Positions 7,355 to 13,425 of a stretch of DNA of 13,544 bases are shown here, one piece after another. Position 1 is the stretch's first letter. Each line of letters opens with the position of its first letter. Position numbers and translations under genes: made by a program. Under the pieces are notes generated by a model. The model was given only the letters and a program-made list of their open reading frames with translations, did not search any database and was not told where the DNA came from. The DNA is from Collinsella sp. (lineage in GTDB: Bacteria > Actinomycetota > Coriobacteriia > Coriobacteriales > Coriobacteriaceae), in the NCBI GenBank assembly GCA_020025115.1, contig JAHHSP010000024.1, positions 1 through 13,544 on the forward strand, written 5' to 3'.

Positions 7355-7370
7355 CGGCGATCGCCGTTTT
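7355..7370 (+). terminator. Weak intrinsic terminator candidate after the peptidase gene
   Basis: CGGCGATCGCCG (7355-7366) can fold into a 4-bp stem with a GATC loop and is followed by TTTT. The stem is short, so termination efficiency is doubtful. Confidence 0.3.
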
Positions 7371-7373
7371 CAT

Positions 7374-7400
7374 GCGCGTTTTGCACAAACGCGCTACCAT
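7374..7400 (+). promoter_or_regulatory. Palindrome abutting a -10 box before the NifX-like gene
   Basis: GCGCGTTT (7374-7381) and AAACGCGC (7387-7394) form a perfect 8-bp inverted repeat around TGCAC. TACCAT (7395-7400), a possible -10 box, abuts it. The placement between -35 and -10 is typical of a repressor operator. The cognate regulator is unknown. A hairpin role at the 3' end of the previous gene is possible but no T-run follows. Confidence 0.45.
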
Positions 7401-7450
7401 GGGCCCATCAACCCCGTCGCGACATATCGCACAGAAAGGTGGCACCGCAC

Positions 7451-7813
7451 ATGAAGCTCGCAGTTCCCTCCGTAGGCGAAGGCGGCCTCGATGCCCAGCG
7501 CTCCGCTCACTTCGGTCACGCCGACTGCTTCACGATCCTGAACGTCGAGAACGGCACGGTATCCCTCGAGGGCACCATCGCCAATCCCCCGCACGAGGAG
7601 GGTGGCTGCATGCGGCCCGTGGGCATCCTCGCCGACGCAGGCATCGACGCCATTGTTGCCGTGGGCATGGGCATGCGCCCCATGCAGGGCTTTGCAGCAG
7701 CGGGCATCACCGTTCTGCACGATGCCGAATCCCCCACTGTGGCAGCCGCCGCCGAGCGCGTGGCCGCCGGCCAGCTCGAAGCCATGGGACCTGAGCACGC
7801 CTGCCACCACTAA
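7451..7813 (+). CDS. NifX/NifB-family metallocluster-binding protein
   Basis: A 120-residue protein of the dinitrogenase iron-molybdenum cofactor (NifX/NifY/NifB C-terminal) fold, like the small stand-alone members found in archaea and anaerobes that do not fix nitrogen. Seen: MKLAVPS at the start, AHFGHADCFTI (19-29), a His-Cys-rich strand HEEGGCMRPVGIL (48-60), GIDAIVAVGMGMRPMQGF (64-81), and the C-terminal metal-ligand-like tail HACHH. The role is likely iron-sulfur or other metal-cluster carriage in the cytoplasm; the partner is unknown and no nitrogenase or hydrogenase gene is nearby. ATG 7451 is chosen because GAAAGGTGG lies just upstream (7434-7442) and the family starts here; the frame stays open further upstream but that part has no family match. 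Confidence 0.85.
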   Translation: MKLAVPSVGEGGLDAQRSAHFGHADCFTILNVENGTVSLEGTIANPPHEEGGCMRPVGILADAGIDAIVAVGMGMRPMQGFAAAGITVLHDAESPTVAAAAERVAAGQLEAMGPEHACHH

Positions 7814-7839
7814 AACCCGCGGCAGCACACCGCCCACGC

Positions 7840-7895
7840 CAAAGGCGTCGTTCGCCTCCATGTGCGGACAACGCCTTTGCCCATTCCGGGCTTTT
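7840..7895. terminator. Terminator region between convergent genes
   Basis: CAAAGGCGT (7840-7848) and ACGCCTTTG (7871-7879) form a 9-bp stem usable on both strands. A second small hairpin, GCCC-ATTCC-GGGC (7879-7891), is followed by TTTT (7892-7895), a canonical intrinsic terminator for plus-strand transcription. The T-run overlaps the last codon of the convergent kinase gene. Confidence 0.6.
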
Positions 7896-9174
7896 AGGCC
7901 CAGCCCATCATCACGGCAAAAAACGCGCTGCCGAAAAGCGCCACGACCATGGCGACAAGCCCATAGATGGTTTCACGCAGAATGCCCCATCGAGCGAACA
8001 GGGGGTATTTCTCCCGCAATCTCCGGCGATCAAGCAGGAGATACGCTCCGATGATGAGAAGCGAATCGATGCACAGGACGTTCTGCGCAAACAAATACCC
8101 TATCGGCCTTCCCACGTCTTTGGGCAGGGGGTTGAAGATCGTCTCGACGCTCATCCATAGCATCATGGCGAGCATGATGAGGACCGCGATGTTCCACGCG
8201 CGCCCCGCCCACAATGGGATCAGCGCAAGCGGGTTCCATTTTCTCAGTGCCGGCAGTATAGAGCTCAGCGAGCGGGCATGCGTGGCTGCTCCCGCCACGT
8301 GCTTCGAGGCAGTGGGCCCGATTTTGGCCACGGCCGCAATCGCCGCGCCAAAATCCGCCGCCGAGGCATGGCGATCGGCGGGGTCGAACGCACACGCCGA
8401 TCCTATGACCTGCGCCCACGCATTGCTGATGCCCTTCTCTCTGCACTCGGCAGCCCCACAGGTATTTGGAGGCTGCTCGCCCGTCAGGCAGAAATACAAC
8501 ATCTTGCCCAGCGCATATACATCGGTTCGCTCGTCGGTCTGGCCAAAGCCGAACTGCTCGGGCGGGGCATAACAGCGCGTAAGAAAATGAGTGGTGTCGC
8601 TCAACGCATCTGGATGCCACATCCGGGCACTTCCAAAGTCGATGACGACAGCCTTACCATCGCGCATGATAACGTTCGACGGCTTGAGGTCGCGATGTAT
8701 CAGGGGGCTCGGAAGAGCCGTGTGGAGCTCTTCGACCGCCCGGCTCAGCGGGGGCAGCACGAGCATCGCCAAATGCTCTCCCGCACCGATCGCCCTTTGC
8801 AGCTCGTCGACCGTGCAGCCAACGACATGCTCCATCACCACCGTCAACGTGCCGCCATTGCGAGCGCACTCGACCAATCGCGGCACACACGCCAGGCTCA
8901 CGCCCTGCTCTTGAGCGTGCCACAGCTCCTCATATGCCGTTCCGGCGCCAGAAGCGACATCGATGACCTTGCGGACGTACCCGCCGAAGGCCCCCTCCCT
9001 CGGACGGCCTCGCACCAGTTCCGTCGTCTCAAATTCGGACTGCTTAAGCACCCGCTCGACATGCCAGGTCGTCGCCTCGACAGACTGAGACAGGAACGCC
9101 TCGAGCTCATGCCGGAACGTCTCGTCCCCCGAGCTCGAGGCATTGGCCGCAGATATGTCGCCGGAATTCTTCAT
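7894..9174 (-). CDS. Membrane-bound Ser/Thr protein kinase
   Basis: A 426-residue Hanks-type kinase. The catalytic loop is IHRDLKPSN (159-167, Asp162), the Mg-binding motif is DFGSAR (179-184), APPEQFGFGQTDERTDVYALGKML (203-226) spans the APE-like motif and helix F, and DPADRHAS (264-271) is the conserved C-lobe arginine motif. The ATP-binding lysine is probably Lys69 (YVRKV); no clean glycine-rich loop is seen. Three hydrophobic segments follow at about 325-343, 361-381 and 401-424, so the kinase domain is N-terminal and anchored through the C-terminus, without PASTA repeats. An in-frame TTG at 9204 overlaps the upstream stop (TAATTG) and ATGs occur at 9186 and 9183; ATG 9174 is preferred because TATGAT lies at -13 to -8. 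It probably acts with the HTH-like protein encoded upstream. Kinase identity is certain, start site less so. Confidence 0.88.
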   Translation of the reverse strand: MKNSGDISAANASSSGDETFRHELEAFLSQSVEATTWHVERVLKQSEFETTELVRGRPREGAFGGYVRKVIDVASGAGTAYEELWHAQEQGVSLACVPRLVECARNGGTLTVVMEHVVGCTVDELQRAIGAGEHLAMLVLPPLSRAVEELHTALPSPLIHRDLKPSNVIMRDGKAVVIDFGSARMWHPDALSDTTHFLTRCYAPPEQFGFGQTDERTDVYALGKMLYFCLTGEQPPNTCGAAECREKGISNAWAQVIGSACAFDPADRHASAADFGAAIAAVAKIGPTASKHVAGAATHARSLSSILPALRKWNPLALIPLWAGRAWNIAVLIMLAMMLWMSVETIFNPLPKDVGRPIGYLFAQNVLCIDSLLIIGAYLLLDRRRLREKYPLFARWGILRETIYGLVAMVVALFGSAFFAVMMGWA

Positions 9175-9181
9175 GACCTGC

Positions 9182-9187
9182 ATCATA
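9182..9187 (-). promoter_or_regulatory. Candidate near-leaderless -10 box for the kinase gene
   Basis: On the minus strand TATGAT lies at -13 to -8 relative to the ATG at 9174. This could be a leaderless promoter, allowing expression separate from the upstream gene. No convincing -35 is seen, and AGG just before the ATG could instead be a weak ribosome site. Confidence 0.3.
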
Positions 9188-9204
9188 CCAGCGCGTGCGG
9201 ACAA

Positions 9205-9624
9205 TTAGCAGACGGTCTCCTCGCCAAGGCGATAGAGCTCCTCGTTGACCTTCTGCAAGCTGCACCCTTGGTCGATGCAGAAGATGACGATCGCATCGCG
9301 GCGACATTTCGGATTGAGCGAGCTCACCCCTGCCGCGCGAAGCGCTCGATTCGTTTCGCGCAGCGTCAACGCCATGGCGAATGCGATTTGAAGCACCTTG
9401 TCGCGCGAAGGGTTGCGAGCGCCGGTGAAAATCTGATAGCCGAACGTCTCATTCAGGTCGGCCATGCGGACCACACGCGAACGCTTGAGATTCTTCTTCT
9501 CGAGCATGCGGCACAAGAACTCCGAGAGCGTCTCAGCGGAAAAGTCGTGACCTCCGATGAAGTCATCGAGAGACGGAGCCTCTATCAGCTCCTGCAGCAC
9601 CTGCTCTGTCAAACGCTCTGTCAT
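9205..9624 (-). CDS. HTH (XRE-like) protein paired with the kinase
   Basis: A 139-residue cytoplasmic protein. The central part, about 33-95 (SEFLCRMLEKKNLKRSRVV to LRETNRALRAAG), looks like an XRE/Cro-type helix-turn-helix, with the GYQIFTGARNPSRDKVLQIAF segment (62-82) as the recognition region. A C-terminal tail (105-139) with four cysteines (C107, C116, C121, C139) follows. No membrane segment is present. GGGAG about nine bases before the ATG supports the start. The kinase gene follows on the same strand after about 30 bp, or 0 bp if its TTG start is used. Such HTH plus membrane-kinase pairs suggest the HTH protein is a phosphorylation target or partner; this is inference. It might be a protein-interaction fold rather than a DNA binder. 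Confidence 0.65.
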   Translation of the reverse strand: MTERLTEQVLQELIEAPSLDDFIGGHDFSAETLSEFLCRMLEKKNLKRSRVVRMADLNETFGYQIFTGARNPSRDKVLQIAFAMALTLRETNRALRAAGVSSLNPKCRRDAIVIFCIDQGCSLQKVNEELYRLGEETVC

Positions 9625-9732
9625 AACGCACGCTCCCCATCACGCACAAACGTATGGCCACCTATCGTGGGCACAAAAATCGACTGGCCCGAAAAGCTCA
9701 CACTCACCTGCATCCGACGCCTCGAACCCGCA

Positions 9733-10203
9733 TCATGATAGATTCGCGACCGCGTAATCCGCCTCCTCCTGCGTAAACTGCTCACCATATTCGGACGTGA
9801 GCTGATCCCTGATCGCCTCCGGTGACATGCTCATTTCATCCTGATATGTCTGAGCCTTTGCCAACGCATTCGCATTGTAATCTGCCTGCAAATTATCGAT
9901 TGCATACTGGGCGGCCTCCGGAGAAAACTGCTCGCCATATTCGGACGTGAGCTGGTCGTAAATCCCCTGCTTGGACATATGCATCATCTCAGAGTACGTC
10001 CCGGCCTTTTTCAAAGCCGATCGATACTCCGCTGGAACATCGGGCTCAGTCTCGGCCTCCTGGACCTGCTGAGTCTGCGATTTCTGCGAGGAACCGCCCT
10101 CTGCGGGCTCGTCGGCTCCGCCCGAGCCAAATGAGCCGACAGCGACCAAAACGACGAATCCCACGAGAACGATCTTCCAAATCGACTTCCCGCCCTTTGC
10201 CAT
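9733..10203 (-). CDS. Membrane-anchored surface protein with two Ltp-type repeats
   Basis: A 156-residue protein with one transmembrane or signal-anchor segment at 9-26 (WKIVLVGFVVLVAVGSFG), a polar linker rich in Glu, Gln and Ser (30-56), and two tandem repeats of about 48 residues (59-105 and 108-155). Each repeat contains DQLTSEYGEQF and an Ala-Ile/Val-Asn-Leu end, as in the host cell surface-exposed lipoprotein (Ltp, PF07553) family. Phage Ltp proteins block DNA injection by related phages; bacterial homologues are mostly uncharacterised. There is no lipobox cysteine, so this copy is probably anchored by the helix rather than lipidated. ATG 10203 is chosen for the strong AAGGAG upstream; the longer open frame to 10494 is non-coding. 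The repeats are also visible in DNA with a 150-bp period. Confidence 0.8.
   Translation of the reverse strand: MAKGGKSIWKIVLVGFVVLVAVGSFGSGGADEPAEGGSSQKSQTQQVQEAETEPDVPAEYRSALKKAGTYSEMMHMSKQGIYDQLTSEYGEQFSPEAAQYAIDNLQADYNANALAKAQTYQDEMSMSPEAIRDQLTSEYGEQFTQEEADYAVANLS
9775..9954. repeat. Internal 150-bp-period repeat of the Ltp gene
   Basis: A 30-bp segment beginning AAACTGCTC (9775-9804) recurs 150 bp later (9925-9954) with one mismatch. It encodes the TSEYGEQF core of each protein repeat. The near-identity points to recent duplication or gene conversion between repeats. Confidence 0.75.
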
Positions 10204-10218
10204 ACCTTTCTCCTTCCA

Positions 10219-10245
10219 AGAACAAAATCGCCGGACAATGCCGGC
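10219..10245 (-). promoter_or_regulatory. Terminator-like hairpin in the Ltp leader
   Basis: In the transcribed (minus) strand GCCGG-CATTGT-CCGGC (10245-10230) forms a 5-bp GC stem and is followed by the T-rich GATTTTGTTCTT, then the ribosome binding site. It has the look of an attenuator, but the stem is short and no competing antiterminator is evident. Confidence 0.3.
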
Positions 10246-10257
10246 CCTCGACCCCAT

Positions 10258-10303
10258 TATTGGAAAGCGCCCCCTGGGTTTCATTAGCTCGCAGCTAATG
10301 AAA
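10258..10303 (-). promoter_or_regulatory. Operator-like dyad and promoter of the Ltp gene
   Basis: TTTCATTAGCT (10279-10289) and AGCTAATGAAA (10293-10303) form a perfect 11-bp inverted repeat around CGC. About 20 bp downstream on the minus strand AATAAT (around 10257-10263) could be the -10 box, placing the dyad over the -35 region. The core TTAGCT-N3-AGCTAA resembles MarR/SlyA-type sites (TTAGCAAGCTAA), but the regulator is unknown. The dyad could also act on the divergent ars promoter, though that is about 200 bp away. Confidence 0.55.
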
Positions 10304-10484
10304 TATCCCTCACTCCACCCCTCGAGCGCAGGGACGCAGCGTCCATCGGGCAAAGGCGCGGCGGTCACCGGGCATAAGCGCCCCCTGCAGCGACATGAGG
10401 CCCTCGTCCCGCAATGCCAAACACGCCTTTCGAACCCATGCTCTTTCGGCTGCGCTCGCAATGCGTCGATCTCTCCCCATTCAA
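10304..10484. other. Divergent intergenic stretch without a supported gene
   Basis: Between the Ltp dyad and the ars operator no coding region is supported. A 12-bp direct repeat, AAGCGCCCCCTG, occurs at 10265-10276 and 10376-10387. Open frames crossing this area lack ribosome sites and family resemblance. Confidence 0.5.
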
Positions 10485-10530
10485 ATATCGACATTGGTCA
10501 ATGTGTTATTATATTGACCAATGTCGATAT
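10485..10530 (+). promoter_or_regulatory. ars operator-promoter: perfect 18-10-18 inverted repeat
   Basis: ATATCGACATTGGTCAAT (10485-10502) is the exact reverse complement of ATTGACCAATGTCGATAT (10513-10530). The 10-bp centre, GTGTTATTAT, contains TATTAT (10507-10512), a five-of-six -10 box. The dyad therefore covers the core promoter of the arsC-arsR fusion gene. ArsR-family repressors bind such dyads and release on arsenite, so negative autoregulation is expected. The arms are much longer than the usual ArsR 12-2-12 operator, which may allow two dimers. Confidence 0.8.
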
Positions 10531-10565
10531 AGGGTTACAGCAGGTAACTATAGGAGATTTGGGAT

Positions 10566-11276
10566 ATGGGCAAACCAGTCGTGGCATTCGTCTGCACTCA
10601 CAACGCCTGCCGGAGCCAAATCGCGGAGGCAATGGCGCACCAGTTTGCAAGCGACGTCATGCTCGCCCATTCCGCGGGAACACGGCCGGCGAAGAACGTC
10701 AACCCGGACGCCGCGCGCCTGCTGGCAAGCGAATACGGATCCGACGTCGCATCGCTCGAGCCCAAATCCCTGTCGCATCTGCCGAATGTCGATATCCTCA
10801 TCACCATGGGATGCGGCGTTGAATGCCCCTCCCTGCCGGCGATGTATCACGAGGACTGGGGGCTCGAAGATCCCACCGGTAAGGGCGATGATGCGCTGCT
10901 GCGAACGATGCATGTCATCCAGCAGCTGATCATCGGGCTTAGGGCGCGCATCGTCGCCGGGGAATTCGACCGCGAGCGACTCGCATCGAACCTCAAGGCG
11001 CTGGGGGACTCCAACCGCCTCCGCATCATCGAGCTGCTTTGGGATGGATGTGAGCGATGCGCCCGCGACTTGCTCTCCGAACTCGAAATCACCCAGCCCA
11101 CGCTCTCCCACCACATGGCGGCACTGCGCGATGCGGGAATCGTCCGTTCGCGCAAAGACGGTCGTTGGACGCATTACCAGCTCGATCATGATGTCCTCGA
11201 CGCCATCGCCGCGCTGCTCGGGCAAAGCATCACCTACCATGCCTCCGAGCCCGAAGCGGACAGCCCCCGCTCCTAG
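10566..11276 (+). CDS. Arsenate reductase-ArsR repressor fusion
   Basis: A 236-residue two-domain protein. Residues 1-128 are a low-molecular-weight-phosphatase-type arsenate reductase: the phosphate-binding loop FVCTHNACRSQ (8-18) gives nucleophile Cys10 and Arg16 in CX5R, and MGCGVECPSLP (81-91) supplies redox cysteines C83 and C87, followed by DWGLEDPTGKG (97-107). Residues about 138-210 are an ArsR/SmtB winged helix: LKALGDSNRLRIIELL (143-158), GCERCARDLL (161-170) with candidate As(III) ligands C162 and C165, recognition helix QPTLSHHMAALRDAG (177-191) and wing RKDGRWTHYQL (196-206). It converts As(V) to As(III) and should sense the As(III) product, repressing its own promoter at the dyad upstream. 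AGGAG at 10552-10556 supports the start. The ClC gene follows after 52 bp. No arsenite exporter gene is in the window. Confidence 0.92.
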   Translation: MGKPVVAFVCTHNACRSQIAEAMAHQFASDVMLAHSAGTRPAKNVNPDAARLLASEYGSDVASLEPKSLSHLPNVDILITMGCGVECPSLPAMYHEDWGLEDPTGKGDDALLRTMHVIQQLIIGLRARIVAGEFDRERLASNLKALGDSNRLRIIELLWDGCERCARDLLSELEITQPTLSHHMAALRDAGIVRSRKDGRWTHYQLDHDVLDAIAALLGQSITYHASEPEADSPRS

Positions 11277-11328
11277 CGCCCCATCGCCTGTAAAACCGGC
11301 TTCCAACCCATCCGACGAAAGGCCCTCG

Positions 11329-12552
11329 ATGCCCCGCGATGCCAATCACCCCGAACAAGAACTCGCCCAGCGTGCCATCCCCTGCATCTTGGCAATCCCC
11401 ATAGGCATCGCTTCCGGAACAGTGTGCGCGCTTTTCGGGAGGGTTCTGCTCGCCGTAGGCGCACTGAGGGATGCGCACCTTCTCGTCCTCGCACCGTTTC
11501 TCCCCCTGGCGGGTCTGCTCATAACGTGGCTGTATCGACGATTCGGCAAAGAAGCGGCTCGAGGCATCTCCCTCATCTTCGACGTCGGGCACGGCGCAGA
11601 GGAAAAGATCCCCCTGCGGCTTGTCCCGCTCTCCATGGCAACGACCTGGCTCACGCATCTGTTTGGGGGAAGCGCGGGACGCGAGGGCGTGGCGGTTCAG
11701 ATGGGCGCCACCATCTCCCATTGGGTGGGATCCCATGCACATCCCAGGCTCGACGAGGCCCACGACGGCTCCTATGCGGTCATAGGCATGGCCGCCGGAT
11801 TTTCGGGGCTGTTCCACACCCCCATCGCGGCCACGCTCTTCGCGGTGGAGGTGCTCGAGGCGGGCAAGCTGCGGTACCGCATGCTCATGCCGTCCCTCAT
11901 CGGAGCGCTCTGTGCGAGCCGGGCGTCGAGCGCCTTGGGGCTCGAGGCGTTTCACGCAGTCGTCCCGGCGCTCGATCACGCAGGAGCCGAGCTCATCCTC
12001 AAGGTGATGGTTCTGGGGGGAATCTTCGGGCTGGTCGGGGCCACCTTTGCCACGTTGCTCGACTGGGCGAAGAAGGAGGCAGCGGCCCGAATTCCAGATC
12101 CATATGCGCGCATCGCCCTCATGGGGGCAGCGGTCTCCCTCCTCGTGATCGCGCTCTTCCACGGCAGATATGCCGGACTCGGCACCAACCTCATCTCCGA
12201 CAGCCTCGGGGGCAACCCGGTCCACGCCTACGACTGGGCCCTCAAACTGCTTCTGACCGTCTCAACGCTCGCAGCGGGGTATCAAGGCGGCGAGGTGACG
12301 CCCCTGTTCGCGATCGGGGCGAGCCTGGGCGCCGTGCTCGCCGTTCCCTTCGGGCTCGATCCGGTTCTTGTCGCGGCGCTCGGATATGCCGCTGTCTTCG
12401 GTGGGGCGACCAACACGCTATTGGCCCCGGTATTCATCGGTTGCGAGGTATTCGGCGCGGCATCGTTGCCGCTCTTCTTCATCGCGTGCACAGCGGCCAA
12501 GTTCTGCAATTTCAACAAGAGCATCTACGCGGGGCAACGCGTGACCGACTAG
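11329..12552 (+). CDS. ClC-family antiporter, probably the fluoride (CLC-F) branch
   Basis: A 407-residue polytopic inner-membrane protein of the ClC family. GGSAGREGVAVQMGATI (113-129) is the anion-pathway motif with gating glutamate E119. GYQGGEVTPLFAIGASLG (317-334) corresponds to the GGxFxP motif, and GFSGLFHTPIAATLFAVEVLE (157-177) is also conserved. GREGV instead of GREGP, and GGEVTPLF instead of GGxFxPxL, are features I associate with CLC-F fluoride/proton antiporters and related voltage-gated chloride channel family proteins; substrate is therefore inferred. It lacks cytoplasmic CBS domains. The start ATG 11329 has GAAAGG at 11317-11322; the open frame continues upstream to 11044 but overlaps the ars gene there. 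It likely shares the ars transcript. No fluoride riboswitch was recognised. Its stop overlaps the convergent gene by 4 bp. Confidence 0.82.
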   Translation: MPRDANHPEQELAQRAIPCILAIPIGIASGTVCALFGRVLLAVGALRDAHLLVLAPFLPLAGLLITWLYRRFGKEAARGISLIFDVGHGAEEKIPLRLVPLSMATTWLTHLFGGSAGREGVAVQMGATISHWVGSHAHPRLDEAHDGSYAVIGMAAGFSGLFHTPIAATLFAVEVLEAGKLRYRMLMPSLIGALCASRASSALGLEAFHAVVPALDHAGAELILKVMVLGGIFGLVGATFATLLDWAKKEAAARIPDPYARIALMGAAVSLLVIALFHGRYAGLGTNLISDSLGGNPVHAYDWALKLLLTVSTLAAGYQGGEVTPLFAIGASLGAVLAVPFGLDPVLVAALGYAAVFGGATNTLLAPVFIGCEVFGAASLPLFFIACTAAKFCNFNKSIYAGQRVTD

Positions 12553-13208
12553 ATGCGGCGGGCGCGATCCGGACCTTCGGCGGGCAGGCACGCGCTCGCA
12601 TCGCGCTTCTTTACGTAGATATCGAAATCGCAAAACGCGGCGCCACCGCCCATATATTGCGTGCGATTCCAGCACAGATTCGGATGCAGGCCCTCGTTTC
12701 CCGCATCGTCCGTATGGCAGAAGCACTGCGTGAGTTCAGGGCACCCATATTTTTCGCACGTGTCCAAGAACAGGCATTTCCTCATATCGAACTTGCAGCG
12801 AGTCATTCCAGTCCGGTAAAAGTCGGCCTCAAAACCAGCTTTCGTTCCGAACTGCCGCTTTGCAACCCATCGGAATATCAGCGGGTACAGCTTGTAAAAC
12901 CCTGAATAACCCAGTATTTTCCCGGTGGCTTCCGCGCTTCTTGCGGCACGTTCGCTCCAGAGCTCGTCCATGAACGCCAATGCGTCCCGCTGGGAGACCC
13001 CGTTTTTTTGCAGCGCCTCATACCAGCCGATGCATGGGAACAGATTGTTCGTGTAATGTACCCGCTTTGCCCGACAGGCGTGCGCGTTTTCCCGGCACAG
13101 CTCCCGCAGTCGCGTCGCCGCGTCGGCGGCGGCCTTTTCGGACATCTCCCCGCCCCATCGCGCTTCCACCGCCGCGGAGATCTCGGCCATGACCGTATTT
13201 CGCATCAT
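12549..13208 (-). CDS. L-2-amino-thiazoline-4-carboxylic acid hydrolase family protein
   Basis: A 219-residue cytoplasmic protein. The C-terminal half has the pattern of the ATC hydrolase family (PF14196), which opens the thiazoline ring in bacterial L-cysteine formation from ATC: FYRTGMTRCKFDMRKC (130-145), YGCPELTQCFCHTDDA (154-169), LHPNLCWNRTQYMGGGAAFCDF (174-195). Eight cysteines (C138, C145, C151, C156, C162, C164, C179, C193) lie in this half, suggesting metal or thiol chemistry. Most gut bacterial members are uncharacterised, so the substrate may differ. No membrane segment or signal peptide is evident. Start: ATG 13208 (or 13205, adjacent in-frame ATG) preceded by GGAGG. It is convergent with the ClC gene, the two stop codons sharing CTAG, with no terminator between them. 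Confidence 0.82.
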   Translation of the reverse strand: MMRNTVMAEISAAVEARWGGEMSEKAAADAATRLRELCRENAHACRAKRVHYTNNLFPCIGWYEALQKNGVSQRDALAFMDELWSERAARSAEATGKILGYSGFYKLYPLIFRWVAKRQFGTKAGFEADFYRTGMTRCKFDMRKCLFLDTCEKYGCPELTQCFCHTDDAGNEGLHPNLCWNRTQYMGGGAAFCDFDIYVKKRDASACLPAEGPDRARRI

Positions 13209-13300
13209 GTCTCACCCCCTCCGTCAAACCGGGCATACGCTCCGTACGGGCACCCGTCGGAAAGGCTTTCCACCTCTTGTACCGGAGGCCCCGCACTCGA
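13209..13300 (-). promoter_or_regulatory. Structured 5' leader of the ATC-hydrolase-like gene
   Basis: On the minus strand CTCCGGTAC and GTACGGAG can form an outer stem with one bulge. It encloses GGAAA-GCC-TTTCC and CGGG-TG-CCCG hairpins, giving a possible three-way junction just before GGAGG and the start codon. No known riboswitch is recognised. A decayed group II intron 3' end is an alternative, weakly suggested by the GACGGAGGGGGTGAG tail. Confidence 0.25.
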
Positions 13301-13329
13301 AAACCGCCCAGATCGCGTGCCCGAATGCG

Positions 13330-13366
13330 GGGAAGGGTTCCGCCCGAACGGGGCGAAACCCTTCCC
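13330..13366 (-). terminator. Large hairpin, likely guaA terminator
   Basis: GGGAAGGGTT (13330-13339) pairs with AACCCTTCCC (13357-13366). After one mismatch a further 5 bp (13341-13345 with 13351-13355) close a 5-nt loop. It lies 60 bp past the guaA stop in the direction of guaA transcription. There is no T-run on either side, as with the other strong hairpin in this window. Confidence 0.6.
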
Positions 13367-13425
13367 TCAAGCCGTGAATACACGGGCCTTATGCCGAAAA
13401 ACACCACACGTCGCGGTTGTCCCGA

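Noticed and set aside
10204..10494. N-terminal extension of the Ltp protein to 10494
   Set aside because: The extension crosses the dyad and leader, lacks family resemblance, and an ideal AAGGAG precedes the internal ATG at 10203.
10785..10796. AATGTCGATATC inside the arsenate reductase gene resembling an operator arm
   Set aside because: It encodes the conserved NVDI strand, lacks the second arm, and is likely coincidental.
10238..10822. 194-codon plus-strand frame covering the ars control region
   Set aside because: It runs out of frame through the ars operator and the arsenate reductase coding region; no domain is visible.
11277..11328. Possible fluoride riboswitch before the ClC gene
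   Set aside because: The 52-bp gap is too short and shows none of the conserved crcB-motif blocks.
11424..12905. 493-codon plus-strand frame across the ClC gene and its convergent neighbour
   Set aside because: It is a +1 frame shadow of the ClC gene with arginine-rich composition and no hydrophobic segments.
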